DNA of 64,000 nucleotides from assembly GCF_021729075.1 (NCBI RefSeq), contig NZ_JAJSAQ010000002.1, positions 62,001 through 126,000 on the forward strand, written 5' to 3'. The notes beneath the pieces are model-generated. The model made no database searches. It was not told the DNA's origin and was given only the letters and a program-made list of their open reading frames with translations. Source of the DNA: Microbulbifer guangxiensis. GTDB taxonomy: Bacteria; Pseudomonadota; Gammaproteobacteria; Pseudomonadales; Cellvibrionaceae. Made by a program: the position numbers and the translations under genes. Of this stretch, positions 27,989-36,537 are shown piece after piece (positions within the stretch are counted from its first letter, which is position 1; the number at the start of each line of letters is the position of its first letter).

Positions 27989-28081
27989 CCTCCTATCCAG
28001 CTCACTGCTTCTAACAAGTGGGCCCAGAGGTTAGCATGTCAGCATCGAATTCCACCATATTTTTAGGATCGCCCTCCGCCG

Positions 28082-28834
28082 ATGCGCCTGGATATCCTCC
28101 TCGTCGAACGCCAGTTGGCCAACTCCCGCACCCATGCCAAAAAACTGATTGAGGCGGGTCGGGTATGGCTGGATAACGGGGCTGGCTGGCAGCTGGCGCA
28201 GAAACCGGGCCAGTCGGTAACTCAGGATCAGCCATTGCGCGTCGAGCCCCTGCCGGAGGATCGCTATGTCTCCAGGGCCGGGCTGAAACTGGAAGCCATT
28301 CTCGACCATACCGGTCTCCAGCCCGAAGGCTGGCGGGCCCTGGATGTGGGCTGCTCCACTGGTGGTTTCAGCGACTGCCTGTTACAGCGGGGCGCGTCCC
28401 TGGTGGTCGGAGTCGATGTGGGCCACGACCAGCTGGCGCCCGAGCTGCGGGAGCACCCCCGCATGCAGCTGTTCGAGGGCCTGAACGCGCGCTACCTGGC
28501 TCCGACGCAGTTAATCCCCTACAGCGAGGAGGGATTTGATGCGGTGGTCATGGACGTATCCTTTATCTCCCAGACTCTGATCCTGCCGCGCCTGCCAGCA
28601 CTGATGCGGCCCGGCGCACAGCTGCTCAGCCTCGTCAAACCCCAGTTCGAAGTGGGCCCGGAAAATATCGGCAAGGGCGGGCTGGTGCGTGACACGAAAC
28701 TCTACAGGCAGGTGCAGGAGAAAATCGAAGCCCTGTGTGGAGAGCTCGGTTTGTCGGTGCGGGCCTATATCGACAGCCCGATTCTCGGTGGGGATGGCAA
28801 CCGCGAATTCCTGCTCTGGGCACAGAAAACCTGA
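28082..28834 (+). CDS. tlyA: TlyA-family rRNA 2'-O-methyltransferase (S4 + FtsJ)
   Basis: The 250-residue protein starts with an S4 RNA-binding domain (MRLDILLVERQLANSRTHAKKLIEAGRV) and RYVSRAGLKL, then an FtsJ/RrmJ-type Rossmann methyltransferase with the SAM-binding loop LDVGCSTGGFSDCLL near residue 90. Family members methylate ribose of cytidine in 16S and 23S rRNA using SAM. VKPQFEVGPENIGKGGLVRD completes the family signature. Length is typical. It diverges from nhaA and converges on the DUF1272 gene, with only nine bases between the stops. Confidence 0.9.
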   Translation: MRLDILLVERQLANSRTHAKKLIEAGRVWLDNGAGWQLAQKPGQSVTQDQPLRVEPLPEDRYVSRAGLKLEAILDHTGLQPEGWRALDVGCSTGGFSDCLLQRGASLVVGVDVGHDQLAPELREHPRMQLFEGLNARYLAPTQLIPYSEEGFDAVVMDVSFISQTLILPRLPALMRPGAQLLSLVKPQFEVGPENIGKGGLVRDTKLYRQVQEKIEALCGELGLSVRAYIDSPILGGDGNREFLLWAQKT

Positions 28835-28843
28835 CCCGGAAGC

Positions 28844-29080
28844 TCAGGAGCGATTGAGGATCTCCTCCAGCTTGGCCTTGAAGCCCTGGCTCGGAACCTC
28901 GGTGGGAGAAGTGGTGCGTGGCGGGCGGTGCACAAGGCTCCCCTGACAGTTGGGGCAACTGCGGGAGAGTGCTTCCGCGCAGCTCGGGCAAAAAGTGCAC
29001 TCAAAAGAACAGATATACGCCCGGTCGCCCAGGCCCAGGGCTGCGCTGCAGCGCTCGCAGCTTGGCTTCATTTTCAGCAT
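28844..29080 (-). CDS. DUF1272 small zinc-binding protein
   Basis: From ATG 29080 the 78-residue product begins MLKMKPSCERCSAAL and continues AYICSFECTFCPSCAEAL and CPNCQGSL, eight cysteines in the DUF1272 pattern that should bind zinc. The family has no assigned role. The frame is open to 29158, but the added residues (MAAASRRRARRSQ) are absent from relatives as I know them. The remaining C-terminal 20 residues are a short helix (FKAKLEEILNRS). Confidence 0.8.
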   Translation of the reverse strand: MLKMKPSCERCSAALGLGDRAYICSFECTFCPSCAEALSRSCPNCQGSLVHRPPRTTSPTEVPSQGFKAKLEEILNRS

Positions 29081-29167
29081 GACAGCTAAACCCAACTCCT
29101 GCTTCAGGTCACGCCCGGCTTGAGACCGCCGGGCGCGACGGCGAGAGGCGGCTGCCAATGCGCTCGG

Positions 29168-29512
29168 CTATTCCGCCTCGACTTGCTTGTCAGTGCGCGC
29201 CGCCATGATGAAGTCATTCTTGTGCAGGCCGCCGGCTTCGTGGCTCCACCAGGTAACCGTCACCTTGCCCCACTCGGTCAGCAGAGCCGGGTGGTGGCCG
29301 ACTTCTTCCGCTATTTCACCAACCCGGTTGGTGAAGGCCAGAGCCTGCTTGAAATTGCGGAACTTGAAGACACGCTCAAGCTGCATCACGCCGTCACGGG
29401 CTATCGGAGTCCAGTCAGGGATTTCCCGCAACAGCTCTGCCAGCTCTTCATCAGAAACCAGCGGGGCATCGGCGCGACAGGCTTCACATTTTTGTTCGGC
29501 AAGTTCGGTCAT
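29168..29512 (-). CDS. phhB: Pterin-4a-carbinolamine dehydratase
   Basis: The 114-residue product is full length for PCD/DCoH: IPDWTP near residue 32, the helix [27 protein letters not shown] with the paired histidines, then [20 protein letters not shown]. It dehydrates 4a-hydroxytetrahydrobiopterin, recycling the cofactor of aromatic amino-acid hydroxylases. An N-terminal CEAC pair and CRAD extension (residues 9-15) is seen in the Pseudomonas-type proteins. No phenylalanine hydroxylase gene lies nearby. Confidence 0.92.
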   Translation of the reverse strand: MTELAEQKCEACRADAPLVSDEELAELLREIPDWTPIARDGVMQLERVFKFRNFKQALAFTNRVGEIAEEVGHHPALLTEWGKVTVTWWSHEAGGLHKNDFIMAARTDKQVEAE

Positions 29513-29750
29513 GAATCAGTCCTCGAAGTGTTTCAATTATTATGGACTCGAGTGAGCAGCGGATGACTCTAACCGCGCCCCGGGACTGAAACAAGCGCAC
29601 TGTGTAAAAGGCTATTTTATGTGGTTGTGCTGCACTTTAATGGGACAGAGTGCTAAAAAACACCAATGACCCTGCCCGCAATCCGGCCCTATCGGCGGGA
29701 AAATGGACGGCAGCATCCGCCACAGCAAGCGTTAAAGATCGAGGAAACCA

Positions 29751-31589
29751 ATGAAAGCCACACTTCCGACACTATTGATTTCCGCCCTCGCGCTGGGTCT
29801 GGTGGCCTGCGACCGCGAGCAGAGCAGCGACACCGACATGCAGACTTCCCCTGGGGATAGTGCCGCGGAGCTTGCCACCGCGGCTGTAAATAAAGCCGAA
29901 AGCGACAGCCAGGATCAGCACTTCGATACACTGTCAGAGAAAATGATCGAAGAACTCTGGCAGCTGTTTCCCTCCTGGGCCGTCAGCAAGGGCTACTATG
30001 CCGTCGCCGATCAGCTCCAGGTGCCGAATGACGCCTACCGGGATCGGGTGCTGGCTTTCGCCCGTCAGTATCGCGAGCAGTTCTCACAGCTCGATGCGGA
30101 ATCCCTCGATGCCAATGACCGCAGCGACCTGGCCCTGATCCTGAACTTCCTCGACCGCACGGAGTGGGAGCTGACCGAATTCCAGCCACACCTCTGGAAC
30201 CCGGCCGAATACAATGTCTCCCACTCATTTGCCCTCATCCTTAACACCGAATACGCCCCGCTGGAGGAACGCCTGCGCACTTTCAGTGAGCGCCTGGAAA
30301 ACGTGCCCGTCTACTACGACGCAGCGGAGAAAACCCTGGAGAAGCCGGCCTCGCCCCAGCTGGTACTGGCAATCCAGCAAAATCAAGGCGCGCTCAAGGT
30401 ATTTGAGGGCGAAGTGGAGGAAAAACTGGCAGGGAGCGGACTCAGCGAAGAGGAAAAGCGGCTTTTCCGCGAGCGCCTGGAAAATGCACGCAAGGCAATC
30501 CGGGAGTACATCACCTTCCTGCAAACCCGCCACTCCGAGCTGGAGGAGAGCCAGGACTACAGGAATTTCCGCATCGGCGAGGAGCTGTATGAGCAGAAAT
30601 TCGCGTACGAAATCCAGATCGGCATGACCGGCCGTGAACTTTACGAACGCGCATTGACGGAGAAGGAAAAGCTCCATGACAAAATGGAAGAGCTGGCAAC
30701 CGAGCTGTGGCCGAAATACTTCCCGGATCAGCAGCCACCGGAAGGCCGGCTGGAAAAAATAGGCATGGTGCTGGAAAAACTCTCCGAGCATCACGCCACC
30801 AAGGAGACCTTCAAGGCCGAAGTGGAAAAGCAGATCCCGGAGCTGGTGGCTTTCGTCAAAGAAAAGGACCTGCTGACCCTGGACGAGGATAAGCCACTGG
30901 TGGTCCGCACCACTCCGCCCTACATGCGCGGCTTCTCGGTAGCCTCCATCAACGCGCCCGGCCCCTATGACAAGGGAGCCAACACCTACTACAACGTCAT
31001 GCCGATCGAGGAATTCAGCGACGATCGCGCCGATAGCCTGCTCAGGGAGTACAACAAGTACATGATGCAGATCCTCAATATTCACGAGGCGATCCCCGGG
31101 CATTACACCCAGCTTATCTACGCCAATCAATCACCGAGCCTGATCAAGAGCATTCTTGGCAACGGCGCCATGATCGAGGGCTGGGCCGTTTACACCGAGC
31201 AGATGATGCTGGAGGCGGGCTACGGCGACTTCTCACCCGAACTGTGGCTGATGTATTACAAGTGGAGGCTGCGCGTCGTGATCAACACCATCCTCGACTA
31301 TGAGATTCAGGTAAAAGGCATCGATGAGGAGCGGGCGCTGGACCTGATGGTGCGCCAGGGCTTCCAGCAAAAGGCCGAAGCCATGGGCAAATGGCGCCGC
31401 GCCACCCTGAGCCAGGTTCAGCTCACCAGTTACTACGCTGGTTATGCAGATATTCTCGCACTGCGCGAGGAAATGAAGGAGAAGCTCGGAGACAACTTCG
31501 ACCTGAAGGCCTTCCATGAAAAGTTCCTGAGCTACGGCAATGCGCCGGTACCGGTGATCCGGGAGTTGATGCTGGGGGAACTGCAATAG
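29751..31589 (+). CDS. DUF885 metallopeptidase-like lipoprotein (copy 1)
   Basis: The 612-residue product has a lipoprotein leader (lipobox GLVAC) and a Q/S/D-rich linker. HEAIPGHYTQ at residues 445-454 is the DUF885 zinc motif, and MIEGWAVYTEQMMLEAGY downstream provides the third ligand glutamate. The family consists of large, helical, probably envelope-bound gluzincins with unproven peptide substrates. GAGGAAACC before the ATG is a good ribosome site. It stands alone; no terminator with a U tract is obvious before the convergent gene at 31674. Confidence 0.85.
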   Translation: MKATLPTLLISALALGLVACDREQSSDTDMQTSPGDSAAELATAAVNKAESDSQDQHFDTLSEKMIEELWQLFPSWAVSKGYYAVADQLQVPNDAYRDRVLAFARQYREQFSQLDAESLDANDRSDLALILNFLDRTEWELTEFQPHLWNPAEYNVSHSFALILNTEYAPLEERLRTFSERLENVPVYYDAAEKTLEKPASPQLVLAIQQNQGALKVFEGEVEEKLAGSGLSEEEKRLFRERLENARKAIREYITFLQTRHSELEESQDYRNFRIGEELYEQKFAYEIQIGMTGRELYERALTEKEKLHDKMEELATELWPKYFPDQQPPEGRLEKIGMVLEKLSEHHATKETFKAEVEKQIPELVAFVKEKDLLTLDEDKPLVVRTTPPYMRGFSVASINAPGPYDKGANTYYNVMPIEEFSDDRADSLLREYNKYMMQILNIHEAIPGHYTQLIYANQSPSLIKSILGNGAMIEGWAVYTEQMMLEAGYGDFSPELWLMYYKWRLRVVINTILDYEIQVKGIDEERALDLMVRQGFQQKAEAMGKWRRATLSQVQLTSYYAGYADILALREEMKEKLGDNFDLKAFHEKFLSYGNAPVPVIRELMLGELQ

Positions 31590-31673
31590 CTCATCCCGGT
31601 AAGCACCGGTAAAAGTGCCTGGTGGCGGTGCTGTCTGCTGACGCACCACCGCCACACCTCCTGACTGCATCAT

Positions 31674-32666
31674 TTACAGGCGATAAAACTTGACCGGAAC
31701 TTTCATCGCCTTCATACAGCGCTGACTGAACTTGTCCGCCCCCAGAAAACCCGGCACATCCTCGGTGAGACAAAAACCGAACTTTTCTGGTAACTGGGAG
31801 TACAGTGAGCGTGGCGGCAGTCGGTACCTGATTCCCTTCAGCGCAGCTCCCGACTCGTATGAGTGGTAGTAGATGTCCATCTCACCCAGCTCGTTCCGGA
31901 TAAACTCGATCGCGGCTGTCAGCGAGGCTTCTGACCAGATCTGCCGATACGGCCGCAGGTAATCACGGGCGTATTCCACAAACTGGTCATAGTGTCCACG
32001 AAACTGAGGCCATGCTTTGCGCAGGCGCTGGAGCCCTTTCCCGTCAGCCAGCACTCTCTGGAACCCACTTGCCAGTGCCTGACAGTTACGCAACCAGTCG
32101 GTCTGCAATTCCTCGATCAGAACCTCACCCCGGTCCAGGTCGATGTCGAGTCGCGCCCAGGACATGGTGTAGCCGCGATCCCGGTTGACAGGATGAGCGC
32201 TTCGACCGCGAATCGATACCTTGCTGCTACAGTTACGCCACCGTGGCTCATCGGGGAATGGCGAAACCAACCTTTCATACTCGCGGTTATGACGCCGATC
32301 AAAATTGAGCTGTAATACTAGGCTTGAACCTTTACGGGACGTCTGCTGCCAGTACCTTTTTTTCTGACTCCAGTGATCCACCGTCAAGTTGAAGGCCAAT
32401 GGGTCTTGTGGCCATGCCAAGGGCAACTGGTGCCGGTGCAACTGGCCATCACCACAGCCTGCAAGTACAGGTTTCAAGAGTGGCCGGGACAGGAATTTAG
32501 CCCAGCGCCCCTGCCGAAGGACACGCAACGGTATTGACTCACACGGCCGGCCTGCCAGTTCCCGATCGAGCAGGTCCAGGCAGAACTTGTCGCGAAAATA
32601 GTAAAACGTTCGCCGGTGGCTACCCAGGCATTCCACCAGCAGATCCAGTTCGTATCTGTTCATCAT
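31674..32666 (-). CDS. Conserved-looking 330-residue protein of unknown function
   Basis: I do not recognise this family. The product is soluble, without signal peptide or membrane helix, and rich in Arg, Trp and Tyr. It opens MMNRYELDLLVECLGSHRRTFYYFRDKF and contains a central basic segment (LNFDRRHNREYERLV) and a well-ordered MSWARLDIDLDRGEVLIEELQTDW stretch that resembles a beta-hairpin with a conserved acidic pair. It ends PVKFYRL. Codon use is like that of its neighbours. It is flanked by about 80 bases before and 460 bases after without other genes, so context gives no clue. Confidence 0.6.
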   Translation of the reverse strand: MMNRYELDLLVECLGSHRRTFYYFRDKFCLDLLDRELAGRPCESIPLRVLRQGRWAKFLSRPLLKPVLAGCGDGQLHRHQLPLAWPQDPLAFNLTVDHWSQKKRYWQQTSRKGSSLVLQLNFDRRHNREYERLVSPFPDEPRWRNCSSKVSIRGRSAHPVNRDRGYTMSWARLDIDLDRGEVLIEELQTDWLRNCQALASGFQRVLADGKGLQRLRKAWPQFRGHYDQFVEYARDYLRPYRQIWSEASLTAAIEFIRNELGEMDIYYHSYESGAALKGIRYRLPPRSLYSQLPEKFGFCLTEDVPGFLGADKFSQRCMKAMKVPVKFYRL

Positions 32667-33130
32667 TCACCGCGGATGCTATCCGCCGCCTATGTCGATT
32701 CCGCCTCCAACGAGCAGCCGCAAGCCTCGCAGTGCCCAGAAGGACGCGTGAAAAATTGGAGATTCATTTCCCTGCATCCAGGAAAATGAAAGAGTTTTGT
32801 GAAAATTGCTTTATGGAGTGCCGGGCCGGGCCCGAACAACACCCCGGAATCTATCGACAGAGCGACTAGCGGGGGGCAGTACCGGGGAGGCCCTGCACGG
32901 CAGCAATATCAAATTGACTGAACATTTGAGCCTCCTGTGGTCTGAGGGGGAATTGAATTGGGTGCGAACTATACGAGCTGGAAAAATAATAACAAGCGGC
33001 AAGAAAAGATTCGGGTAAATTCACGCGTCATTTTTTCGGCCCCGTGCGAGACTGCTTACGTAAGGCTTCCATCAAGCATAAAAAAACCGGGGCGGTGCCC
33101 CGGTTTTTTATTCTCTGGCCTGTGCGGTAA
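32667..33130. other. Intergenic region with lower GC and no clear gene
   Basis: This interval upstream of the 330-residue protein and downstream of fumarase holds a bidirectional terminator at 33082-33109. A 27-codon frame at 32786-32869 (MKEFCENCFMECRAGPEQ and so on) has four cysteine-rich positions near its start but a poorly spaced AGGA; I cannot support it as a gene. Confidence 0.5.
33082..33109 (-). terminator. Bidirectional terminator downstream of fumarase
   Basis: The stem aaaaccggggc / gccccggtttt is flanked by A and T runs on both sides, so it can end transcription in either direction; the adjacent source is the minus-strand fumarase gene 22 bases away. Confidence 0.8.
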
Positions 33131-34645
33131 TCAGCCCTGCACCTCGCCTTCCTCGATTTTGTGCTTCCAGATCAGTGGCCCGGTGTTGTGTACCGACTCG
33201 CCTTTGCTGTCGACGGCCACCGTGACCGGCATATCCTGGACATCGAACTCATAGATGGCTTCCATTCCCAGCTCGGGGAAGGCAACCACTTTGGCGTCCT
33301 TGATGGCCTGGGCCACCAGGTAAGCCGCACCGCCGACAGCCATCAGGTAAACCGCCTGGTTATCGCGGATGGCATCGATTGCCGCAGGGCCGCGCTCGGC
33401 CTTGCCGATCATGCCCAGCAGGCCGGTTTCTTCCAGCATGGTGCGGGTGAACTTGTCCATGCGGGTTGCAGTTGTCGGGCCAGCCGGACCAACCACCTCC
33501 TCGCGCACCGGGTCCACCGGGCCCACGTAGTAAATAAAGCGGCCCTGCAGGTCCACCGGCAGCTTCTCGCCCCTGGCCAGGATATCCACCATCTTCTTGT
33601 GGGCGGCATCACGGCCGGTCAGCATTTTGCCGTTCAGCAGCAGGGTCTCGCCGGGCTGCCAGCCGAGCACGTCTTCCCGGGTCACTTCATCCAGATTCAC
33701 ACGGCGGGTGTTGGCGCCGGCTTCGCGGGTAATCTCCGGCCAGTCTTCCAGCTTCGGCGGCGTCTGGCGCGCTGCGCCGCTGCCGTCGAGAGTGAAGTGG
33801 GTGTGACGGGTGGCGGCGCAGTTGGGGATGATGGCCACCGCCTTGTTGGCGGCGTGGGTCGGGTAATCCCTGACCTTCACGTCCAGCACGGTGGTCAGGC
33901 CGCCCAGGCCCTGGGCGCCGATACCGAGCTTGTTGACCTTGTCGTACAGTTCCAGGCGCAGCTCTTCGGCGCGATTGGAAGCACCACGCTCCTGCAGCTC
34001 CTGAATATCGATGGGGTCCAGCAGGGACTCCTTCGCCAGCAGCATCGCTTTCTCGGCGGTACCACCGATACCGATGCCGAGCATGCCGGGCGGGCACCAG
34101 CCTGCACCCATCTTCGGCACCATCTCCAGCACCCAGTCCACCACGGAGTCAGACGGGTTCAGCATGGCGAATTTGCTCTTCGCCTCGCTGCCGCCGCCCT
34201 TGGCCGCCACATAGACATCGACGGTGTCACCGGGCACGATCTCGTAGTGAATCACCGCCGGGGTGTTGTCACCGGTGTTCTTGCGGGCACCATCAGGGTC
34301 CTCGAGGATGGAGGCCCGCAGTACGTTGTCCGGGTTGTTGTAGGCGCGACGCACACCCTCGTTGACCATATCGGTCACGCTCATGTCCGCGTCCCACTGC
34401 ACATTCATGCCCACTTTCAGCTTCACGGTCACGATACCCGTGTCCTGGCAGATCGGGCGATGTCCCTGGGCGCACATGCGCGAGTTGATCAGGATCTGGG
34501 CCATGGCGTCTTTCGCCGCCGGGTTGGCTTCCTTCTCGTAGGCCTTGTTCAGGGCCTGGATGAAATCCTGCGGGTGGTAGTAGGAAATGAATTGCAGCGC
34601 GTCGGCGACGCTGTCGATCAGATCATCCTGGCGGATAGTGGTCAT
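33131..34645 (-). CDS. fumA: Class I (iron-sulfur) fumarate hydratase
   Basis: The 504-residue enzyme interconverts fumarate and malate in the TCA cycle using an oxygen-sensitive 4Fe-4S cluster. Landmarks are MCAQGHRPICQDTGIVTVKLKVG (first cluster cysteine region), AAKGGGSEAKSKFAMLNPS, GAGWCPPGMLGIGIGGTAEKAM, and ADSHRVN-like NCAATRHTHFTLDGSG. Alpha and beta portions are fused, as in E. coli FumA/FumB. CGGAG lies just ahead of the ATG. It has its own terminator. The gene symbol denotes the class; distinction from fumB is not possible here. Confidence 0.93.
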   Translation of the reverse strand: MTTIRQDDLIDSVADALQFISYYHPQDFIQALNKAYEKEANPAAKDAMAQILINSRMCAQGHRPICQDTGIVTVKLKVGMNVQWDADMSVTDMVNEGVRRAYNNPDNVLRASILEDPDGARKNTGDNTPAVIHYEIVPGDTVDVYVAAKGGGSEAKSKFAMLNPSDSVVDWVLEMVPKMGAGWCPPGMLGIGIGGTAEKAMLLAKESLLDPIDIQELQERGASNRAEELRLELYDKVNKLGIGAQGLGGLTTVLDVKVRDYPTHAANKAVAIIPNCAATRHTHFTLDGSGAARQTPPKLEDWPEITREAGANTRRVNLDEVTREDVLGWQPGETLLLNGKMLTGRDAAHKKMVDILARGEKLPVDLQGRFIYYVGPVDPVREEVVGPAGPTTATRMDKFTRTMLEETGLLGMIGKAERGPAAIDAIRDNQAVYLMAVGGAAYLVAQAIKDAKVVAFPELGMEAIYEFDVQDMPVTVAVDSKGESVHNTGPLIWKHKIEEGEVQG

Positions 34646-34780
34646 AGCCGGCTCCGGTTAACGTCTCGAGGCGGGCGATTTTACACGAATCGGCGGCAAG
34701 TTGGGGCCTGTGCCCTGACGGATCAGCCGGGCCGATAACCTGGGGCAGTCAGCGCAGGGAGGGGTGGGGAGAGGATGAGA

Positions 34781-34803
34781 GCCGGGCGGTGTGACCGCCC
34801 GGC
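34781..34803 (-). terminator. GC-rich hairpin after the coiled-coil gene
   Basis: A perfect ten-base stem (gccgggcggt / accgcccggc) with a three-base loop lies 26 bases past the stop codon at 34829. The U tract is poor, so termination efficiency is uncertain. Confidence 0.5.
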
Positions 34804-34828
34804 CCCGGATAGGATCCTGAATGGCTCC

Positions 34829-35572
34829 TTAGAGGGAGGATGCCGTGTTGCTGCCGCCGGACTGCAGGGAGCGCACTGCATCCCGCAGCTGGACCAGGTC
34901 CTTGTTGACGGAGCGGCGATAGGCGTCGATCGACTGTACCGCTTCCTCGTTCGCGCCAACACGGGCGGTCAGGTCGCTGCGCACGGAAGACAGCTGACGC
35001 TCCAGTCGGGCCAGTTTATCGGTCATCTCTCGCTGGCTGGAGGTGTTGCTTTTCTTCAGTTCGGCCAGGGCGCTTTCCACCGCGGCGATCTTGTTCACGC
35101 TGGAGCTCAGCCCACTGACCTTGCTGGCCAGGGCCGCAACCTCTTTCTTGGCCTGGGCAGCCGCCGCCTTGTTGGCCTCGATGCTCTTACGATTGGTGTC
35201 GTAGGACACACCCCACAACTTGCGGATCTCGGAGGCATTCTCCTTGACCCTGGCGTTCAGCACTTCAACGGAAGCGGTAGACTCCTCGTCGGACATTTCA
35301 AAGCGCTTCTCCAGCTCGGCGATGCGGTTCTCGGCATCGGACAATGCTGCGCGGCTCAGCTGCCACTGGTTATACAGGAAGCCGGAAGCACCTAGGCCGG
35401 CGAGGGCCAGAATTAGGGCGAACACACCGACCATCGAGACACCACCGCGGCTTTCCTCCGGCTCCAGCGGTGCCGGGGCCGGGCGCTGCGGGGCGGCGCC
35501 AATGGGCTTGTTGTCCAGTTGCGGCTCGATGGACGGCGCACCGCCACCTATAGTCGGCTCTTTGCGTTGCAT
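34829..35572 (-). CDS. Single-pass membrane protein with periplasmic coiled coil
   Basis: The 247-residue product has a proline-rich cytoplasmic head (residues 1-44), one membrane helix (MVGVFALILALAGLGASGFLY, about 47-67) and then about 160 residues of heptad-like helix (LSDAENRIAELEKRFEM ... LARLERQLSSVRSDL). This is a type II topology with an envelope-facing coiled coil, reminiscent of small division or envelope scaffolds, but I cannot name a family. The C-terminus is short and S/G rich (SLQSGGSNTASSL). It lies 183 bases upstream of the fumarase start region on the same strand, separated by a hairpin. Confidence 0.6.
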   Translation of the reverse strand: MQRKEPTIGGGAPSIEPQLDNKPIGAAPQRPAPAPLEPEESRGGVSMVGVFALILALAGLGASGFLYNQWQLSRAALSDAENRIAELEKRFEMSDEESTASVEVLNARVKENASEIRKLWGVSYDTNRKSIEANKAAAAQAKKEVAALASKVSGLSSSVNKIAAVESALAELKKSNTSSQREMTDKLARLERQLSSVRSDLTARVGANEEAVQSIDAYRRSVNKDLVQLRDAVRSLQSGGSNTASSL

Positions 35573-35766
35573 ACAGACTCGTACCTGCTAGTCACGCCAC
35601 GGGAATCTATTCTTTCTCCGCAGGCGTAGATTGGTGGAATTCAGCGGCAAGTTATACCAAAAATTGACGAAAAAGTAACCGCCCAGACGATAAGATTCCC
35701 CCCTACTCTTGCCTTTGGGAAATCTGCCCCAAATAGAGGGGGCAAGCGCGCAGTTTGTGCGCCGGG

Positions 35767-35795
35767 TTAATTCTGCCACAGCCGGTGTGTAGAAT
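35767..35795 (+). promoter_or_regulatory. Candidate sigma-70 promoter of sodB
   Basis: TTAATT at 35767-35772 and TAGAAT at 35790-35795 are separated by exactly 17 bases and lie about 50 bases ahead of the sodB ATG. Confidence 0.45.
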
Positions 35796-35843
35796 GACCA
35801 GACTCACAAATCCAGACAATTCATACAGAAGAAGGAATACAGC

Positions 35844-36425
35844 ATGGCTCACGTTCTTCCCGAACTCCCCTACGCGATGGACGCCCTGGAACCGCACATC
35901 TCCAAGGAAACCCTGGAGTACCATTACGGCAAGCACCACAAGACCTATGTCGACAAGCTGAACGGCCTGCTGGAAGGCACCGCTGACGCCGACAAGACCC
36001 TGGAGGAAGTGATCAAGTCCTCTTCCGGTGGTGTGTTCAACAACGCGGCCCAGGTCTGGAACCACACCTTCTACTGGAACTGTCTGAGCCCCAATGGCGG
36101 CGGTGAACCCACTGGCGCAGTGGCGGAAGCGATCACCAAGGCGTTCGGCTCTTTCGAGAAGTTCAAGGAAGAGTTTACCAACAGCGCCGTCAACAACTTC
36201 GGCTCCGGCTGGACCTGGCTGGTCAAGAAGAGCGACGGCTCAGTGGCCATCGTCAACACCTCCAACGCCGGCACTCCGGTAACCGAGAGCGACCAGACTC
36301 CGCTGCTGACCTGTGATGTCTGGGAGCATGCCTATTACATCGACTACCGCAACGCACGTCCGAAGTACATGGAAGCGTTCTGGAAGCTGGTGAACTGGGA
36401 CTTCGTAAACCAGAATTTCTCCTGA
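35844..36425 (+). CDS. sodB: Iron-type superoxide dismutase
   Basis: The 193-residue enzyme converts superoxide to oxygen and H2O2 in the cytoplasm. [39 protein letters not shown] opening (in pieces), the [16 protein letters not shown] motif, and [24 protein letters not shown] with metal ligands Asp and His identify the Fe/Mn family. [10 protein letters not shown] and GSGWTWLV favour the iron type. AGAAGGAA ahead of the ATG is a good ribosome site. It has a candidate promoter upstream and a terminator just behind. Confidence 0.95.
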   Translation: MAHVLPELPYAMDALEPHISKETLEYHYGKHHKTYVDKLNGLLEGTADADKTLEEVIKSSSGGVFNNAAQVWNHTFYWNCLSPNGGGEPTGAVAEAITKAFGSFEKFKEEFTNSAVNNFGSGWTWLVKKSDGSVAIVNTSNAGTPVTESDQTPLLTCDVWEHAYYIDYRNARPKYMEAFWKLVNWDFVNQNFS

Positions 36426-36439
36426 TCCCTGAGATCTGA

Positions 36440-36466
36440 AAGCGGGCACCATGCCCGCTTTTTGCT
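36440..36466 (+). terminator. Rho-independent terminator of sodB
   Basis: The stem aagcgggca / tgcccgctt followed by TTTTGCTTTT lies 15 bases past the sodB stop. Confidence 0.85.
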
Positions 36467-36537
36467 TTTGAGCCACCGCCCTCCGCGGTGGTGCTTCCCC
36501 AACCCATAACGATTTCAACCAGACGGGAATGCCAAAC

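Noticed and set aside
32786-32869. Possible 27-codon cysteine-rich peptide MKEFCENCFMEC...
   Set aside because: Ribosome site spacing is poor and there is no other support; kept only as part of the intergenic description.
33161-34738. 525-codon plus-strand frame over fumarase
   Set aside because: Antisense to a full-length class I fumarase; rich in His/Gln/Val from reverse codons.
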